Part shown: piece by piece, positions 35,424-43,961 of the stretch
How positions within the stretch are numbered: position 1 is the first letter of the stretch
How the letters are laid out: each line of letters begins with the position of its first letter
DNA from: Paenibacillus swuensis
GTDB lineage: Bacteria; Bacillota; Bacilli; Paenibacillales; DY6
Direction: 5' to 3'
DNA: 64,000 bases
Assembly: GCF_001644605.1 (NCBI RefSeq)
Contig: NZ_CP011388.1
Span: forward strand, 4,879,501 to 4,943,500
Notes under the pieces: model-generated
Seen by the model: the letters and a program-made list of their open reading frames with translations, nothing else
Told to the model about the DNA's origin: nothing
The model's database searches: none
Program-made: the position numbers and the translations under genes

Positions 35424-36347
35424 TTATTTCCTTAACATACCCTTCAGCACAAACAACAGATTTGCCGGACGTTCCGCAAGCCTCCGAGTGAAATAAGGAT
35501 ACCAATGCTCGCCGAAAGGCGTATATACACGAACTGTGTATCCCTCGTCGGCCAGTTGTTGCTGCAAGCTTGTGGAAATACCGTACAGCATTTGAAATTC
35601 GAATCGATCCCTGCCTATTTGGCGGGCTGCGGCATACGCTTTAACCTGATCAATGATGGTTACGTCATGCGTTGCCACGGCGGCATAACAACCCTGATCC
35701 AGCATCGCTTTCACCAGCTTCACGTAGTTGGCGTCGACATCCGCTTTACGCGGATAAGCTACCGAAGCCGGCTCGCGATAGGCGCCCTTGACCATCCTCA
35801 GATTCGGCTTGAACGGAGCCAGTTTCCGCAAATCGTCTTCCGTGCGATACAGGTAGGATTGCAGCACAAGACCGACATGCGCATTCCCGAATTCATTGCG
35901 GAGTGTAGTGTAAATGTCGATGGTTTGCTGGGTAATCGGCGAATCTTCCATATCAATACGCACAAAGTTTCCGTGTTCTCTGGCCTTCGCGGCAATTTTC
36001 CGCATAAGTTTAAGGCACAGCTCCGGGGAAATGGACAAGCCCAGTTGAGTCAGCTTTACGGAAACATTGGACTTTAGTTGATGATTGGCGATGCTATCGA
36101 ACGTGCGGAGCACCATATCGGCCGCATCTATGGCAAGTTTTTCCTCGTATACGCTTTCACCTAAGAAATCAAGGGTTGACGTAAGTTTGCGTTGGTTTAA
36201 CTCCGCCACCTTGGCACAGGCTCCCGAAAGTTGTTCATGCGCTACAAACCGGTGAGCAACTAGTCTCATCCCGTATTTGGTAAAGAAAGATTTCACAACA
36301 GGTAAATCGGCACCGAACAAAATAGTTTTACGAAAAAAAGTACTCAT
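35424..36347 (-). CDS. Proline dehydrogenase
   Basis: A 307-residue FAD enzyme that oxidises L-proline to 1-pyrroline-5-carboxylate. It is the short, single-function type found in Bacillus. Barrel motifs seen are NVSVKLTQLGLSIS, VRIDMEDSP, VGLVLQSYLYRTEDD, LRMVKGAYREP, ATHDV and FEFQMLYGIS; the YR(R)RL pair near the end (PYFTRRLAERP) binds the proline carboxylate. No P5C dehydrogenase gene is beside it. The gene has its own start region at 36347 and ends 18 bases before the riboswitch promoter, so it is probably independent of the SMR operon. Confidence 0.93.
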   Translation of the reverse strand: MSTFFRKTILFGADLPVVKSFFTKYGMRLVAHRFVAHEQLSGACAKVAELNQRKLTSTLDFLGESVYEEKLAIDAADMVLRTFDSIANHQLKSNVSVKLTQLGLSISPELCLKLMRKIAAKAREHGNFVRIDMEDSPITQQTIDIYTTLRNEFGNAHVGLVLQSYLYRTEDDLRKLAPFKPNLRMVKGAYREPASVAYPRKADVDANYVKLVKAMLDQGCYAAVATHDVTIIDQVKAYAAARQIGRDRFEFQMLYGISTSLQQQLADEGYTVRVYTPFGEHWYPYFTRRLAERPANLLFVLKGMLRK

Positions 36348-36505
36348 ACTGAAATAGCCTCCTAAGATGAATTACACTTACATCATATTCGGGATGTTTC
36401 GACAATGTCCTTCTTGCCTTTTTTGCCAATTTGGGCCAATAGGGAGTTCCTTTGAAATCATGTTTCATAGAATATACTAACTTGAATAATAGGAGAAGTT
36501 TGAAC

Positions 36506-37294
36506 ATGAACTGGACACCATCTCAACGTAAGGAAGTGATCACCTCCGAATTGATTGGCGGGTTGATGCGGCGAGAATTCTCTGTCCGTTATCAGCCGCA
36601 AATCAACACGCACAGCGAGGCATTGATCGGGGTTGAAGCGCTCTGCAGATGGACTCATCCGATTCTGGGCGTCATCTCGCCGGCCCAGTTTATTCCGATC
36701 GCCGAACAGGCGGGGCTCATCCCGTTCATCGGAGAATGGATACTGGATGCAGCTTGCAAGCAATTGATGCTTTGGAAGCATCGTCACGGAGTTCAGCTTG
36801 CATTAGGAATCAATGTGTCCGCTTACCAGTTACGGGATGCGCAGTTTCTGTCTGTGATCCAAAGGACGCTGGAATCTACAGGCTTCCCGGCCGATTACTT
36901 ACATCTCGAACTGACTGAGGGTGCTCATGTTCATGACGATATGGTTGAACAGTTGCGTGCCATCCGAATCGCCGGAGTCGGCATTTCAATGGATGATTTC
37001 GGTACAGGCTACAGCTCGCTCAGCCTATTATCACGGTTACCTGTCACGACGGTCAAAATAGCCCGGGAAATGATTAACGGCAAAGACGTTTCGGAACGAG
37101 CCGAAATCATCTTTGCCGCTATCGTTTCCCTGGCCGGTCAACTAAACATCAACGTTATTGCCGAAGGGGTGGAGACTTCGAAACAACTCGAGTTTGTAAA
37201 AAACGGCGGTTGTTCCGTCGTACAGGGTTACTATTTCAATCCTCCGTTGTCAGCAGGCGAGTTTGAGCGTGCTTACTTTATGGGGCGAGCTTAA
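36506..37294 (+). CDS. Stand-alone EAL-domain c-di-GMP phosphodiesterase
   Basis: A 262-residue cytoplasmic protein that is almost only an EAL domain. Residues known to bind metal and substrate are all there: E44 in GVEALCRW, N in NVSAYQL, E in LELTEG, DD in [10 protein letters not shown] in TVKIAREM, E in VIAEGVET and Q in VQGYYFNPP. So it should be active in hydrolysing cyclic di-GMP to pGpG. There is no sensor or membrane domain. The KIA in place of KID is a small departure. The ATG at 36506 follows GGAG; an upstream in-frame ATG at 36452 lacks a site. The last four bases overlap the convergent SEC-C gene. Confidence 0.9.
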   Translation: MNWTPSQRKEVITSELIGGLMRREFSVRYQPQINTHSEALIGVEALCRWTHPILGVISPAQFIPIAEQAGLIPFIGEWILDAACKQLMLWKHRHGVQLALGINVSAYQLRDAQFLSVIQRTLESTGFPADYLHLELTEGAHVHDDMVEQLRAIRIAGVGISMDDFGTGYSSLSLLSRLPVTTVKIAREMINGKDVSERAEIIFAAIVSLAGQLNINVIAEGVETSKQLEFVKNGGCSVVQGYYFNPPLSAGEFERAYFMGRA

Positions 37295-38454
37295 GAACCG
37301 CAGCACTTCTTGAACTTCTTCCCGCTTCCGCAAGGGCACGGATCGTTACGACCCACTTTAAGTCCTGTGGCAAAGGAAAGCACTTGGCCCCCCTCGGTGC
37401 TTCCTCCGCTCAAACGGTCTTGCGCCGCGGATGCAGCATTCCGGGTATGGGACAGCTCCGAAGGCGAGTTGCCTTTCAGGAACCATTGACGCGTACCGTT
37501 ATAGAGCAATACCAACTGATCCGCCACGGGTCCGATGTCATCCATAGAGTCGAATTCAATGTAATGTTGTATTTCCTGCACCATATCGTGGAGTGAAGAC
37601 ATTCCCATCTGGACGCCAAATGTCAATCCGTCGATTACTTCCTGCGCATCCGACTTACTCATCCCGTAGTTGGAACGCAAGTATTTCATGAGATTAAGGT
37701 ACACAGGTGTTTGTTCCACAAAATCAGGGCGGCTCGCATCCAACAGCTCGGCTTTCGTGAAAGGATAATAAGGAATAGACGCTCTCATGTCATGTTCTCT
37801 GAGAATTTCCTCGTAATCTTCCACCGCACTGTGAAAGAAGATCTTTCCTTCAACCAGCATGTTCCCGTCATAATCACAATACTCTTGAATGACTCTAAGT
37901 ATTTGTTCTACATCTTGAATCATCACATATTTGGAAAGCAACTCAAGTAATGTTTCGCTGCGCAATGCGCCGTAATGCTCCATCATCCCCATAGAGAGCT
38001 TTATAATCTCTTCGTTATGAACAGCGTTCTGCTGATAGGACTTCCATGCCTGTCCATCCAGAGAACGAACGGAAGCTACCAGCTCCTCAGGCATCACTAA
38101 AGCCGATTTCCCCTTCACCGTTCCGTTGAAAGCAAGCCCCAGAAACTTATAGTAATTACTGGATTTGATCTTCGCCGAGCCCGGTACCATTCCGTCATTC
38201 TTAACCAAACGCTGGATGGTGTCCAAACGTTCACGGTCCATCGTATCTAACACATCACCGATCGCCTCAGGCAGCAAAGCGGCTAACCTGCTGGCCAGAT
38301 CCGTCTTGTTGAGAGAACTTAATCCCTTAAATCCGTAACGCGTACGAACTTCGGTCAACTCCTGTTTGGAACGTTGCGAAAGCACCTGTTCCAGCTTTAG
38401 AGGCCATTCAATGACCCCCGTATTAGTTACTTCCGAATCATATACACCTAACAA
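37291..38454 (-). CDS. SEC-C motif protein
   Basis: A 387-residue soluble protein. The only motif I can name is the C-terminal zinc-binding SEC-C knuckle [18 protein letters not shown], identical in pattern to the SecA C-terminus, which contacts SecB or ribosomes. The first 90 residues contain repeated [16 protein letters not shown]-like SAP/Rho-N-type helices; the middle is alpha-helical with no known motif. Such proteins are common in Bacillales and have no settled role. I choose a TTG start at 38454, 7 bases after GGAGGT; a GTG three codons earlier overlaps that site. Confidence 0.85.
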   Translation of the reverse strand: MLGVYDSEVTNTGVIEWPLKLEQVLSQRSKQELTEVRTRYGFKGLSSLNKTDLASRLAALLPEAIGDVLDTMDRERLDTIQRLVKNDGMVPGSAKIKSSNYYKFLGLAFNGTVKGKSALVMPEELVASVRSLDGQAWKSYQQNAVHNEEIIKLSMGMMEHYGALRSETLLELLSKYVMIQDVEQILRVIQEYCDYDGNMLVEGKIFFHSAVEDYEEILREHDMRASIPYYPFTKAELLDASRPDFVEQTPVYLNLMKYLRSNYGMSKSDAQEVIDGLTFGVQMGMSSLHDMVQEIQHYIEFDSMDDIGPVADQLVLLYNGTRQWFLKGNSPSELSHTRNAASAAQDRLSGGSTEGGQVLSFATGLKVGRNDPCPCGSGKKFKKCCGS

Positions 38455-38530
38455 TCCGTTCACCTCCGAAATATAGCAACTATTATACCGAATTTCCGGT
38501 CAAAAAGGTAGTGAGTTACATTGAAGCAAA

Positions 38531-38558
38531 ATAACCCAGTGAGAATCCACCGGGTTAT
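38531..38558 (-). terminator. Terminator of the pst operon
   Basis: On the minus strand ATAACCCGGTG pairs with CACTGGGTTAT (one mismatch), followed by TTTTGCTTC, 23 bases past the pstA stop. Confidence 0.75.
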
Positions 38559-38581
38559 CGCTGTTGACAGTATATAATGAG

Positions 38582-39463
38582 TTAGGCTTTCAATTTACGA
38601 TTATTAAACCAGAGCGGAATACGGAACACCAAATTGATTAACAACACGACAAACACTAACACCGCCGCCGCTTTGTCGGCAATCTGCCGCGCGTCCGGCA
38701 CGATGGCTTCCGCCTGCACATACCACAGATGAACCGCAAGCGTTTCACCCGGGGACATCAGATTGAAATCCCACATTTCGCCGGAAGTGCTTAAGCCGCC
38801 TGTCAGGATGATGACGGCGGATTCGCCGAAAGCGCGTCCCGCAGTCAGGCAGATCCCTGTAATGATCCCGTTAAGAGCTACGGGAAGCACGACCGTGCGA
38901 ATGCATTGGAACTTGGTTGTCCCCATGGCGTAGGATGCCACTCTTAAATCTTTGGGCACCGCCCGAATCGACTCCTCCGTAACCCGGGTTAACACCGGGA
39001 GGTTCAACAGCGCCAAGGTAAGTCCCGCTCCGAGGATGGTATATCCAATCTGGAAATATTCAATAAACAACCAGATCCCAAGCAAACCGAATACGATGGA
39101 AGGTACGGAAGCCAGACCCTCCACACAGATCCTCAAGAAAGCCGTGAACTTATTGTCAGGCGCGTATTCCGCCATATAGATGCCGGCACCTAAACCGACA
39201 GGGATAGAACAAATCAAAGAAATGCCGAGCACATAGAAGGAATTCAGCAGCGTGGGACCGATCCCTCCGCCTTCTTCAATTTCGTCGGGGACCTTCACCA
39301 GAAAGTCCGGTGTGATGTAAGGTATTCCTTTGGCAAGTATTGTGAACAGAATCCAAAGAATCAGCGCCACGACAGCTCCGCCCAGCACCCACAAGGAGGC
39401 GGTTGCCATCCGATCCATCGTTTGAGCCCATGTGTTCTTTCTTGTAATCGATGTCATGCTCAT
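38582..39463 (-). CDS. pstA: Phosphate ABC transporter permease PstA
   Basis: A 293-residue inner-membrane permease with six transmembrane segments. PstA signatures are GIGPTLLNSFYVLG, PVGLGAGIYMAEYAP, GLASVPSIVFGLLG, the cytoplasmic coupling loop RVTEESIRAVPKDLRVASYAMGTTKFQ-like stretch, and GRAFGESAVIILTGG. Together with PstC it forms the channel for inorganic phosphate. Its ATG overlaps the pstC stop by four bases. It is the last gene before a terminator; the ATPase gene pstB, which normally follows, is not here. Confidence 0.96.
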   Translation of the reverse strand: MSMTSITRKNTWAQTMDRMATASLWVLGGAVVALILWILFTILAKGIPYITPDFLVKVPDEIEEGGGIGPTLLNSFYVLGISLICSIPVGLGAGIYMAEYAPDNKFTAFLRICVEGLASVPSIVFGLLGIWLFIEYFQIGYTILGAGLTLALLNLPVLTRVTEESIRAVPKDLRVASYAMGTTKFQCIRTVVLPVALNGIITGICLTAGRAFGESAVIILTGGLSTSGEMWDFNLMSPGETLAVHLWYVQAEAIVPDARQIADKAAAVLVFVVLLINLVFRIPLWFNNRKLKA

Positions 39464-40425
39464 ACGTTAACTTCTCCTTTCGGACGGATGACGCGAATAA
39501 GAATAATCAGAATCAGCGAGATCAGAAGCAGCAGGAAGGCCATCATGTATAATGCGTAATTCCAGGTGGAATCGAATGCTACGTTCATAATCTGCATGAC
39601 AATATTGCTGGTTAAGACGGAGGTTGCCCCGAATAAACCCTCCGCAATGATCGGACTGTTGCCGATAACCATCACCACAGCCATCGTCTCGCCGATCGCC
39701 CTCGCCATTCCCAGAATAACGGCGGACATGATACCGCGGTTGGCCGCGGGAAGGACGATCTTCGTAATGACTTGCAATCTCGTCGATCCCAGCGCGTAAG
39801 CGGCGTCCCGGTACTTCTTAGGCACGGCCACGATGGAATCATCGCTCACTCTCGCAATCGTCGGAAGGGTCATCAGCGTCAACACAAGCGCCGCTGCAAG
39901 CAACCCCTCTCCGATGGGTTGACCGAACACATTTTGCAGGAAAGGAATCAATACCGTCAGTCCCAAATATCCGTATACAACCGATGGAATCCCTACTAAT
40001 AAATCTAAGATCGGGCGAACCGTTTTTTTGACCCAATCCGGCGCGATCTCCGAAAGAAACACGGCAATCCCTACGGAAATAGGCGTTGAAATCAACAACG
40101 TAAGCGCGGTTAGCGCCAGTGTGCCGTAAATAAACAAGCCTGCGCCGAATTGTTCATCTTCCGGTGTCCAGTTGGTCGATAAGAAGAAGGTTGCCGCCGG
40201 TACCGATTGAAAGGCAAGTATGCCTGTCCGTCCTATAAATAGAATGATCGAGAAAAGTACAATACATAACAAGGCAATGGAGGAGAAACATATGATTCGG
40301 AACATCTTATTATTCAATCGGGTTCGAAATAAACGGTCGAAGCTCCGAGGCTTTTCCTTATAAGGACTTTGTTTAAGAACAGTCGATCCTTCTCCGTTTC
40401 CCGCTCGTTGCAGCATGGTGCTCAT
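39460..40425 (-). CDS. pstC: Phosphate ABC transporter permease PstC
   Basis: A 321-residue permease with six transmembrane helices after a 45-residue cytoplasmic N-terminus. Signatures are PISVGIAVFLSEIAP, LLVGIPSVVYGYLGL, the loop RVSDDSIVAVPKKYRDAAYALG and GMARAIGETMAVVMVIGNSP. The ATG at 40425 follows AGGAGG with 7-base spacing. A hairpin at 40454-40485 lies between it and pstS, which would let the binding protein be made in excess. Confidence 0.96.
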   Translation of the reverse strand: MSTMLQRAGNGEGSTVLKQSPYKEKPRSFDRLFRTRLNNKMFRIICFSSIALLCIVLFSIILFIGRTGILAFQSVPAATFFLSTNWTPEDEQFGAGLFIYGTLALTALTLLISTPISVGIAVFLSEIAPDWVKKTVRPILDLLVGIPSVVYGYLGLTVLIPFLQNVFGQPIGEGLLAAALVLTLMTLPTIARVSDDSIVAVPKKYRDAAYALGSTRLQVITKIVLPAANRGIMSAVILGMARAIGETMAVVMVIGNSPIIAEGLFGATSVLTSNIVMQIMNVAFDSTWNYALYMMAFLLLLISLILIILIRVIRPKGEVNV

Positions 40426-40453
40426 TATTTATCCTCCTCAGATTACAACAGAA

Positions 40454-40485
40454 GGTAACCAGCCTCATAGAAGAGACCGGTTACC
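40454..40485 (-). terminator. Intercistronic hairpin between pstS and pstC
   Basis: GGTAACC and GGTTACC form a 7-base-pair stem with weaker inner pairing and no long T tract on the minus strand. This looks like a partial terminator or an RNA-processing/stabilising hairpin, a common way to give more PstS than permease. Confidence 0.5.
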
Positions 40486-40542
40486 AGGGTTACTTAATGA
40501 ATTTCATTTCGGAAACCTAATGCTTCGAAGTTCTTAAGAATG

Positions 40543-41400
40543 TTACTTCTTGATGCTGGCAAGCGGGATGAATTTCAACTTTTTCAGGGAACCTTGTTGG
40601 AACTCTTTGCTTGTTACATAGTCGATGAACGCTTTCGTCGCGCCTGTCGGTTGACCTGCTGTCATGTAATAGCCCGTACCCCAAATCTTGTATTTACCGT
40701 TGACGATATTAGCAGTAGTGGCTTCAACGCCTTCGAATTTCAAAGCTTTAATGTCGCCTTTAATGTAAGGCAAGTCCACATAACCGATGGAGTTCGGCTT
40801 GGAACCAACGGTAGTAGCCATCGTACCGCTGTTGGAAGCCGCGATGGAACCGGAAGCTTTCTCGTCAATACGAGTGCCGCCCAAAGCTTTAAGCTCGAAG
40901 TTAACGCGTGTACCGGAACCGAAAGAACGGGTTACTACCACGATGGCAGCGTCCGCGCCGCCGACTTCTTTCCAGTTCTTGATCTTGCCAGTGTAGATGC
41001 CTTTCAATTGGTCGCTTGTCAGGTTGTCAACGCTAACGTTCTTGTTAACAATCGCTGCGAAAGGAATAACCGCAACCGGCGTAGCTACTTGACCGCTGAA
41101 AGCCGGGAAGCCGGGAACGGATGTGCTTGCATCCCAATCTACCGCGCCGATGTCTGCAATGCCTTTCTTAACCGATTGAGGTCCTGTAATCGAACCGGAA
41201 CCGGATGCCGCGATGCGAACGCGGGGGTTCTTCTTCTTAAATTCTTTAGCCGCTTGAAGCGTCATCGGCAACAGGGCCGAAGAACCGTTTACCGTAATCT
41301 TGCCGCTCAGGCTGGAAGCCGCGCTTGTTAATGTTGCACCTGCGGAAATGACGAGGGCGGATGCCAGTACAATCGCCGTAAATTTGTTAAATAGTTTCAT
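40543..41400 (-). CDS. pstS: Phosphate-binding protein PstS
   Basis: A 285-residue exported binding protein. Residues 1-28 are a signal peptide; no lipobox cysteine is visible, so it may be anchored otherwise or be cleaved at ASAASS. Phosphate-binding strands are GSSALLPMTLQAAKEF, ASGSGSITGPQSV, ADIGAVDWDAS, and VTRSFGSGTRVNFEL (the RxxGSGTR motif). It starts 37 bases after the stalk/propeller gene, with GGAG before the ATG, so the PhoP-controlled promoter upstream of that gene probably drives it too. Confidence 0.94.
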   Translation of the reverse strand: MKLFNKFTAIVLASALVISAGATLTSAASSLSGKITVNGSSALLPMTLQAAKEFKKKNPRVRIAASGSGSITGPQSVKKGIADIGAVDWDASTSVPGFPAFSGQVATPVAVIPFAAIVNKNVSVDNLTSDQLKGIYTGKIKNWKEVGGADAAIVVVTRSFGSGTRVNFELKALGGTRIDEKASGSIAASNSGTMATTVGSKPNSIGYVDLPYIKGDIKALKFEGVEATTANIVNGKYKIWGTGYYMTAGQPTGATKAFIDYVTSKEFQQGSLKKLKFIPLASIKK

Positions 41401-41437
41401 TGTTGTAAAACTCCTCTCAAGTTATAAGTGAATGATG

Positions 41438-42898
41438 TTAAATTTGTTCTTTCGTCAATGCTACGGCTTTACCGCCGGAGATTATAAGAATCTGGTCATT
41501 CTCTGTAACCAAGACATGCCCTTCAGCGTCTACGGATATTTCATAGATGTCGCCTTCACCCGCGTAAATTTGTGTTGCGGCGCCTGTTGTGAAATTTACC
41601 TGGTACACTTTGTTGTCGATGGTAACGGCATAGATGCTTCCGTCCTTCGCAACGGTGCTTACCAACACGTCCAGATCTTTATTCAGGTCTGAAATCGTCT
41701 TGTCACGGTTGACGATCTTCAAAGTGCCTTTAGCGTTAACACTGTCCACATCCACGCTTACATAAGCTACTCGGCCGTCTTTCAACAGGTCCAGGTACAG
41801 CTTGTTGTCAATACTTTCTGTTAATTTCTCAGGAACGATCAAACTTGTTTTCGCATCTTTCTTAGCGATGTCCGCGATGTAAATTTGAGTTCCGGCTTTG
41901 GTCGTATCCACTTTCAGATTATCATCTGTCGTGAGATCCACCGTTTTATCATCAATCTTGGAAGTTGTTGAAGTCGAACCGTTAATGTTAACAAAATAAG
42001 TGAAGAGTGTTCCGTCCCCGTTCGCGCGAAGGTCGGATTTGTAATCAGCGCCGGAATCCGCAACAAGCTTCGTCAGCTTGCCGTCGGCAATCGCCAATCC
42101 GTAAACTGTATTGAATTTGTTCTCAGGTCCGCCGATGAAGAACAAGTTGCTGTTATCTTCAGACCATTGCAAATCTGTTTTCGCATCATCATTGTCCGTA
42201 ATTCTTCTTTGGAAACCCGTGGACAAATCCACCGTGTACACATTGCCGCTTACCGAAACATAAGCGCCGTACTGACCGTTTGGCGAAACTACGACATTCG
42301 CTGTTTCTTCGCCCAGATGAATCGGAGACGCCTTCTTATCGGCATGGATGACGTAATCCATTGTGGATCCGTCTTCTTTACCATGAGAAACGACTACAGC
42401 TCCGTTGCTGGACCATCTCGGCAAGGAGTGCGTTCCGGATAGCAATTTCACCGTGCTGATTTCACCGGTTTCTTCGGAAACTTCCAGATCCAACGCTGTT
42501 GCAAGAGGCTGCCACTCCGCGAATAAGGTACCGCCCACGATTACAGGAACTAAAGTCAGTTCAGAAGCGCCCAGGTAACCGTTTAGAGATTTGGATTTAG
42601 CGGATAAAGTAACATGAGCATACTCTCTCATAACGGTGACCATGCCTTTGTCATAGCTAACATCTGCTCCGATGGCTGCCGCGAAATCCTTCACGGATAC
42701 CAATGTCGTACCGCCAACATTGACACTGCGCAATGCAGCCGGGGTACCGTCAATCACAGCCGTCGTCTTGGATACGGCGATTGCGGGTTTTACCACCGGT
42801 TTTACTGCCGGTTTAATTGTTGGAGCTGCATGTACGGAACCCCATGCGGATGTTGCCAATAAGGATGCTGTCATCATACCTAGAACCTTGCGTTTCAT
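41438..42898 (-). CDS. Secreted stalk-domain/beta-propeller protein in the Pho operon
   Basis: A 486-residue exported protein. Residues 1-24 are a signal peptide ending SVHAAPT, then a Pro/Lys/Val-rich linker (KPAVKPVVKPAI). Residues 40-145 match the copper-amine-oxidase N-terminal-like 'stalk' domain (VSVKDFAAAIGADVSYDKGMVTV). Residues 150-486 repeat propeller-like strands (LPRWSSNGAVVVSHG, VVVSPNGQYGAYVS, DLQWSEDNSNLFFIGG). No catalytic motif is seen. The ATG at 42898 begins a good signal peptide; a longer reading covers the leader only. A PhoP box lies 120 bases upstream and pstS follows 37 bases downstream, so it is most likely induced by phosphate starvation. Confidence 0.8.
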   Translation of the reverse strand: MKRKVLGMMTASLLATSAWGSVHAAPTIKPAVKPVVKPAIAVSKTTAVIDGTPAALRSVNVGGTTLVSVKDFAAAIGADVSYDKGMVTVMREYAHVTLSAKSKSLNGYLGASELTLVPVIVGGTLFAEWQPLATALDLEVSEETGEISTVKLLSGTHSLPRWSSNGAVVVSHGKEDGSTMDYVIHADKKASPIHLGEETANVVVSPNGQYGAYVSVSGNVYTVDLSTGFQRRITDNDDAKTDLQWSEDNSNLFFIGGPENKFNTVYGLAIADGKLTKLVADSGADYKSDLRANGDGTLFTYFVNINGSTSTTSKIDDKTVDLTTDDNLKVDTTKAGTQIYIADIAKKDAKTSLIVPEKLTESIDNKLYLDLLKDGRVAYVSVDVDSVNAKGTLKIVNRDKTISDLNKDLDVLVSTVAKDGSIYAVTIDNKVYQVNFTTGAATQIYAGEGDIYEISVDAEGHVLVTENDQILIISGGKAVALTKEQI

Positions 42899-43013
42899 TA
42901 AACTGATCACCCTATTCTGTTTATTTGGAAGGCTGACCTCGCCGTTGGATGAAGAATCCCCTCTTCGAGCGAACCTAGCCATTCGTGGTACAAGAAGTAT
43001 TTTCACATATCTT

Positions 43014-43063
43014 TGTAAAGGGACTTGCAGGCCATTGTAAAATTACCATTAATTACATGTAAA
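43014..43063 (-). promoter_or_regulatory. PhoP box: five direct repeats in 11-base phase
   Basis: On the minus strand the hexamers TTTACA, TTAATG, TTTACA, CTGCAA and TTTACA start exactly 11 bases apart, at 43063, 43052, 43041, 43030 and 43019. Three are perfect for the Bacillus PhoP consensus TT(A/T/C)ACA. Four such repeats spaced by 5 bases is the known PhoP dimer array. AAATAC or TATGTG just below could be the -10 box. The rest of 42899-43217 holds the pst leader and the 43156 terminator and no ORF. Confidence 0.88.
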
Positions 43064-43155
43064 TGTTTTATGAAGAAAACTGAAAAGGTTTGGAAATTAT
43101 GTCGTTGAAACTAGTCGAAACTGCTCATTTTTTGGATCTTTAAGTCAAACTAAAG

Positions 43156-43181
43156 AACCCCAATCGTGGTCGAAAGGGGTT
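43156..43181 (-). terminator. Weak terminator after the amidohydrolase gene
   Basis: AACCCC pairs with GGGGTT across a 14-base loop, followed on the minus strand by CTTTAG, 37 bases past the stop at 43218. Confidence 0.5.
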
Positions 43182-43217
43182 TCAGGTCCTGTTTCTTATA
43201 GCCTACGTTTACATTAT

Positions 43218-43961
43218 CTATGAAAACAAGTCATAGACTTGCCTAGCTGATTTGTGCAAAATGAATGCCTGTTCCTCTTCCGTCAACCCGGAAGTCCGAA
43301 TCTTGGCTAATTCCGTACCGGTATTATCCGCGTGATCGGTGCCAAACAGAAACCGGTGAGCGCCTAGTTCCCGTACCCATTGCCGAATGAGGAAACCGCC
43401 CGTCCAAGTGATATCCGCATACAGATTAGAGCAACACCGCATCGCTGTTATGGTTTCACCCGCAAGCACCATCATTCCGCAATGCGCGATGACAATTTTT
43501 ACTTCAGGGAACCGTTCGGCGACAGGAATGAGGTTGGAGGGATTCGCGAAAGGTATGCCCGCGCCGGTATGCACCATAACCGGAATGCCCAGCTTCCCGG
43601 CGAGTTCAAACACTTTCAAACCGTCGCGGCTCGCAGGATGAACCGCGTGAGCAAACGTATGAAGCTTGATCCCGATAAACCCATGTTCTTCCACGCAACG
43701 TCGTACTTCCTGTTCATATTGCGTATCAGGCAAATGAGGATTAGGGTTAGCCATCCCGTGAAATCGACCCGGGAAAGCTTTCATAGCCGCGAATATAGCG
43801 TCATGTTGTTTACGAACCTCCTCTAGACCGTGACAGGAAGCGGGTTGCAAAATCGTAACTTCAATCCCGTAAGTATCGTGTTTGTGAAGCTGTTCTACTA
43901 ATGTAAAATCCTCGTCAAACACCTGATCCCAGCCTAAATGCGCATGTACATCAATGATCAT
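43218..43961 (-). CDS. Amidohydrolase-2 family protein, candidate lactonase
   Basis: A 247-residue TIM-barrel metalloenzyme. It begins MIIDVHAHLGWD with the HxH metal pair (H6, H8). Further ligands are in GIKLHTF, MVHTGAG, IAHCG, and the catalytic aspartate in FGTDHADN. Small amidohydrolase-2 enzymes include several sugar lactonases. Its ATG overlaps the end of the oxidoreductase gene by four bases and follows AGGAGGAG. In the proposed pathway it would open the lactone made by the neighbouring dehydrogenase; that is inferred from context, since the characterised D-apionate lactonase is not of this family as far as I recall. Confidence 0.82.
   Translation of the reverse strand: MIIDVHAHLGWDQVFDEDFTLVEQLHKHDTYGIEVTILQPASCHGLEEVRKQHDAIFAAMKAFPGRFHGMANPNPHLPDTQYEQEVRRCVEEHGFIGIKLHTFAHAVHPASRDGLKVFELAGKLGIPVMVHTGAGIPFANPSNLIPVAERFPEVKIVIAHCGMMVLAGETITAMRCCSNLYADITWTGGFLIRQWVRELGAHRFLFGTDHADNTGTELAKIRTSGLTEEEQAFILHKSARQVYDLFS

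Noticed and set aside
43218-43961. Assignment of this amidohydrolase as a TatD DNase
   Set aside because: Its VHTGAG and GTDHADN motifs and its place in a sugar cluster fit the amidohydrolase-2 group better.
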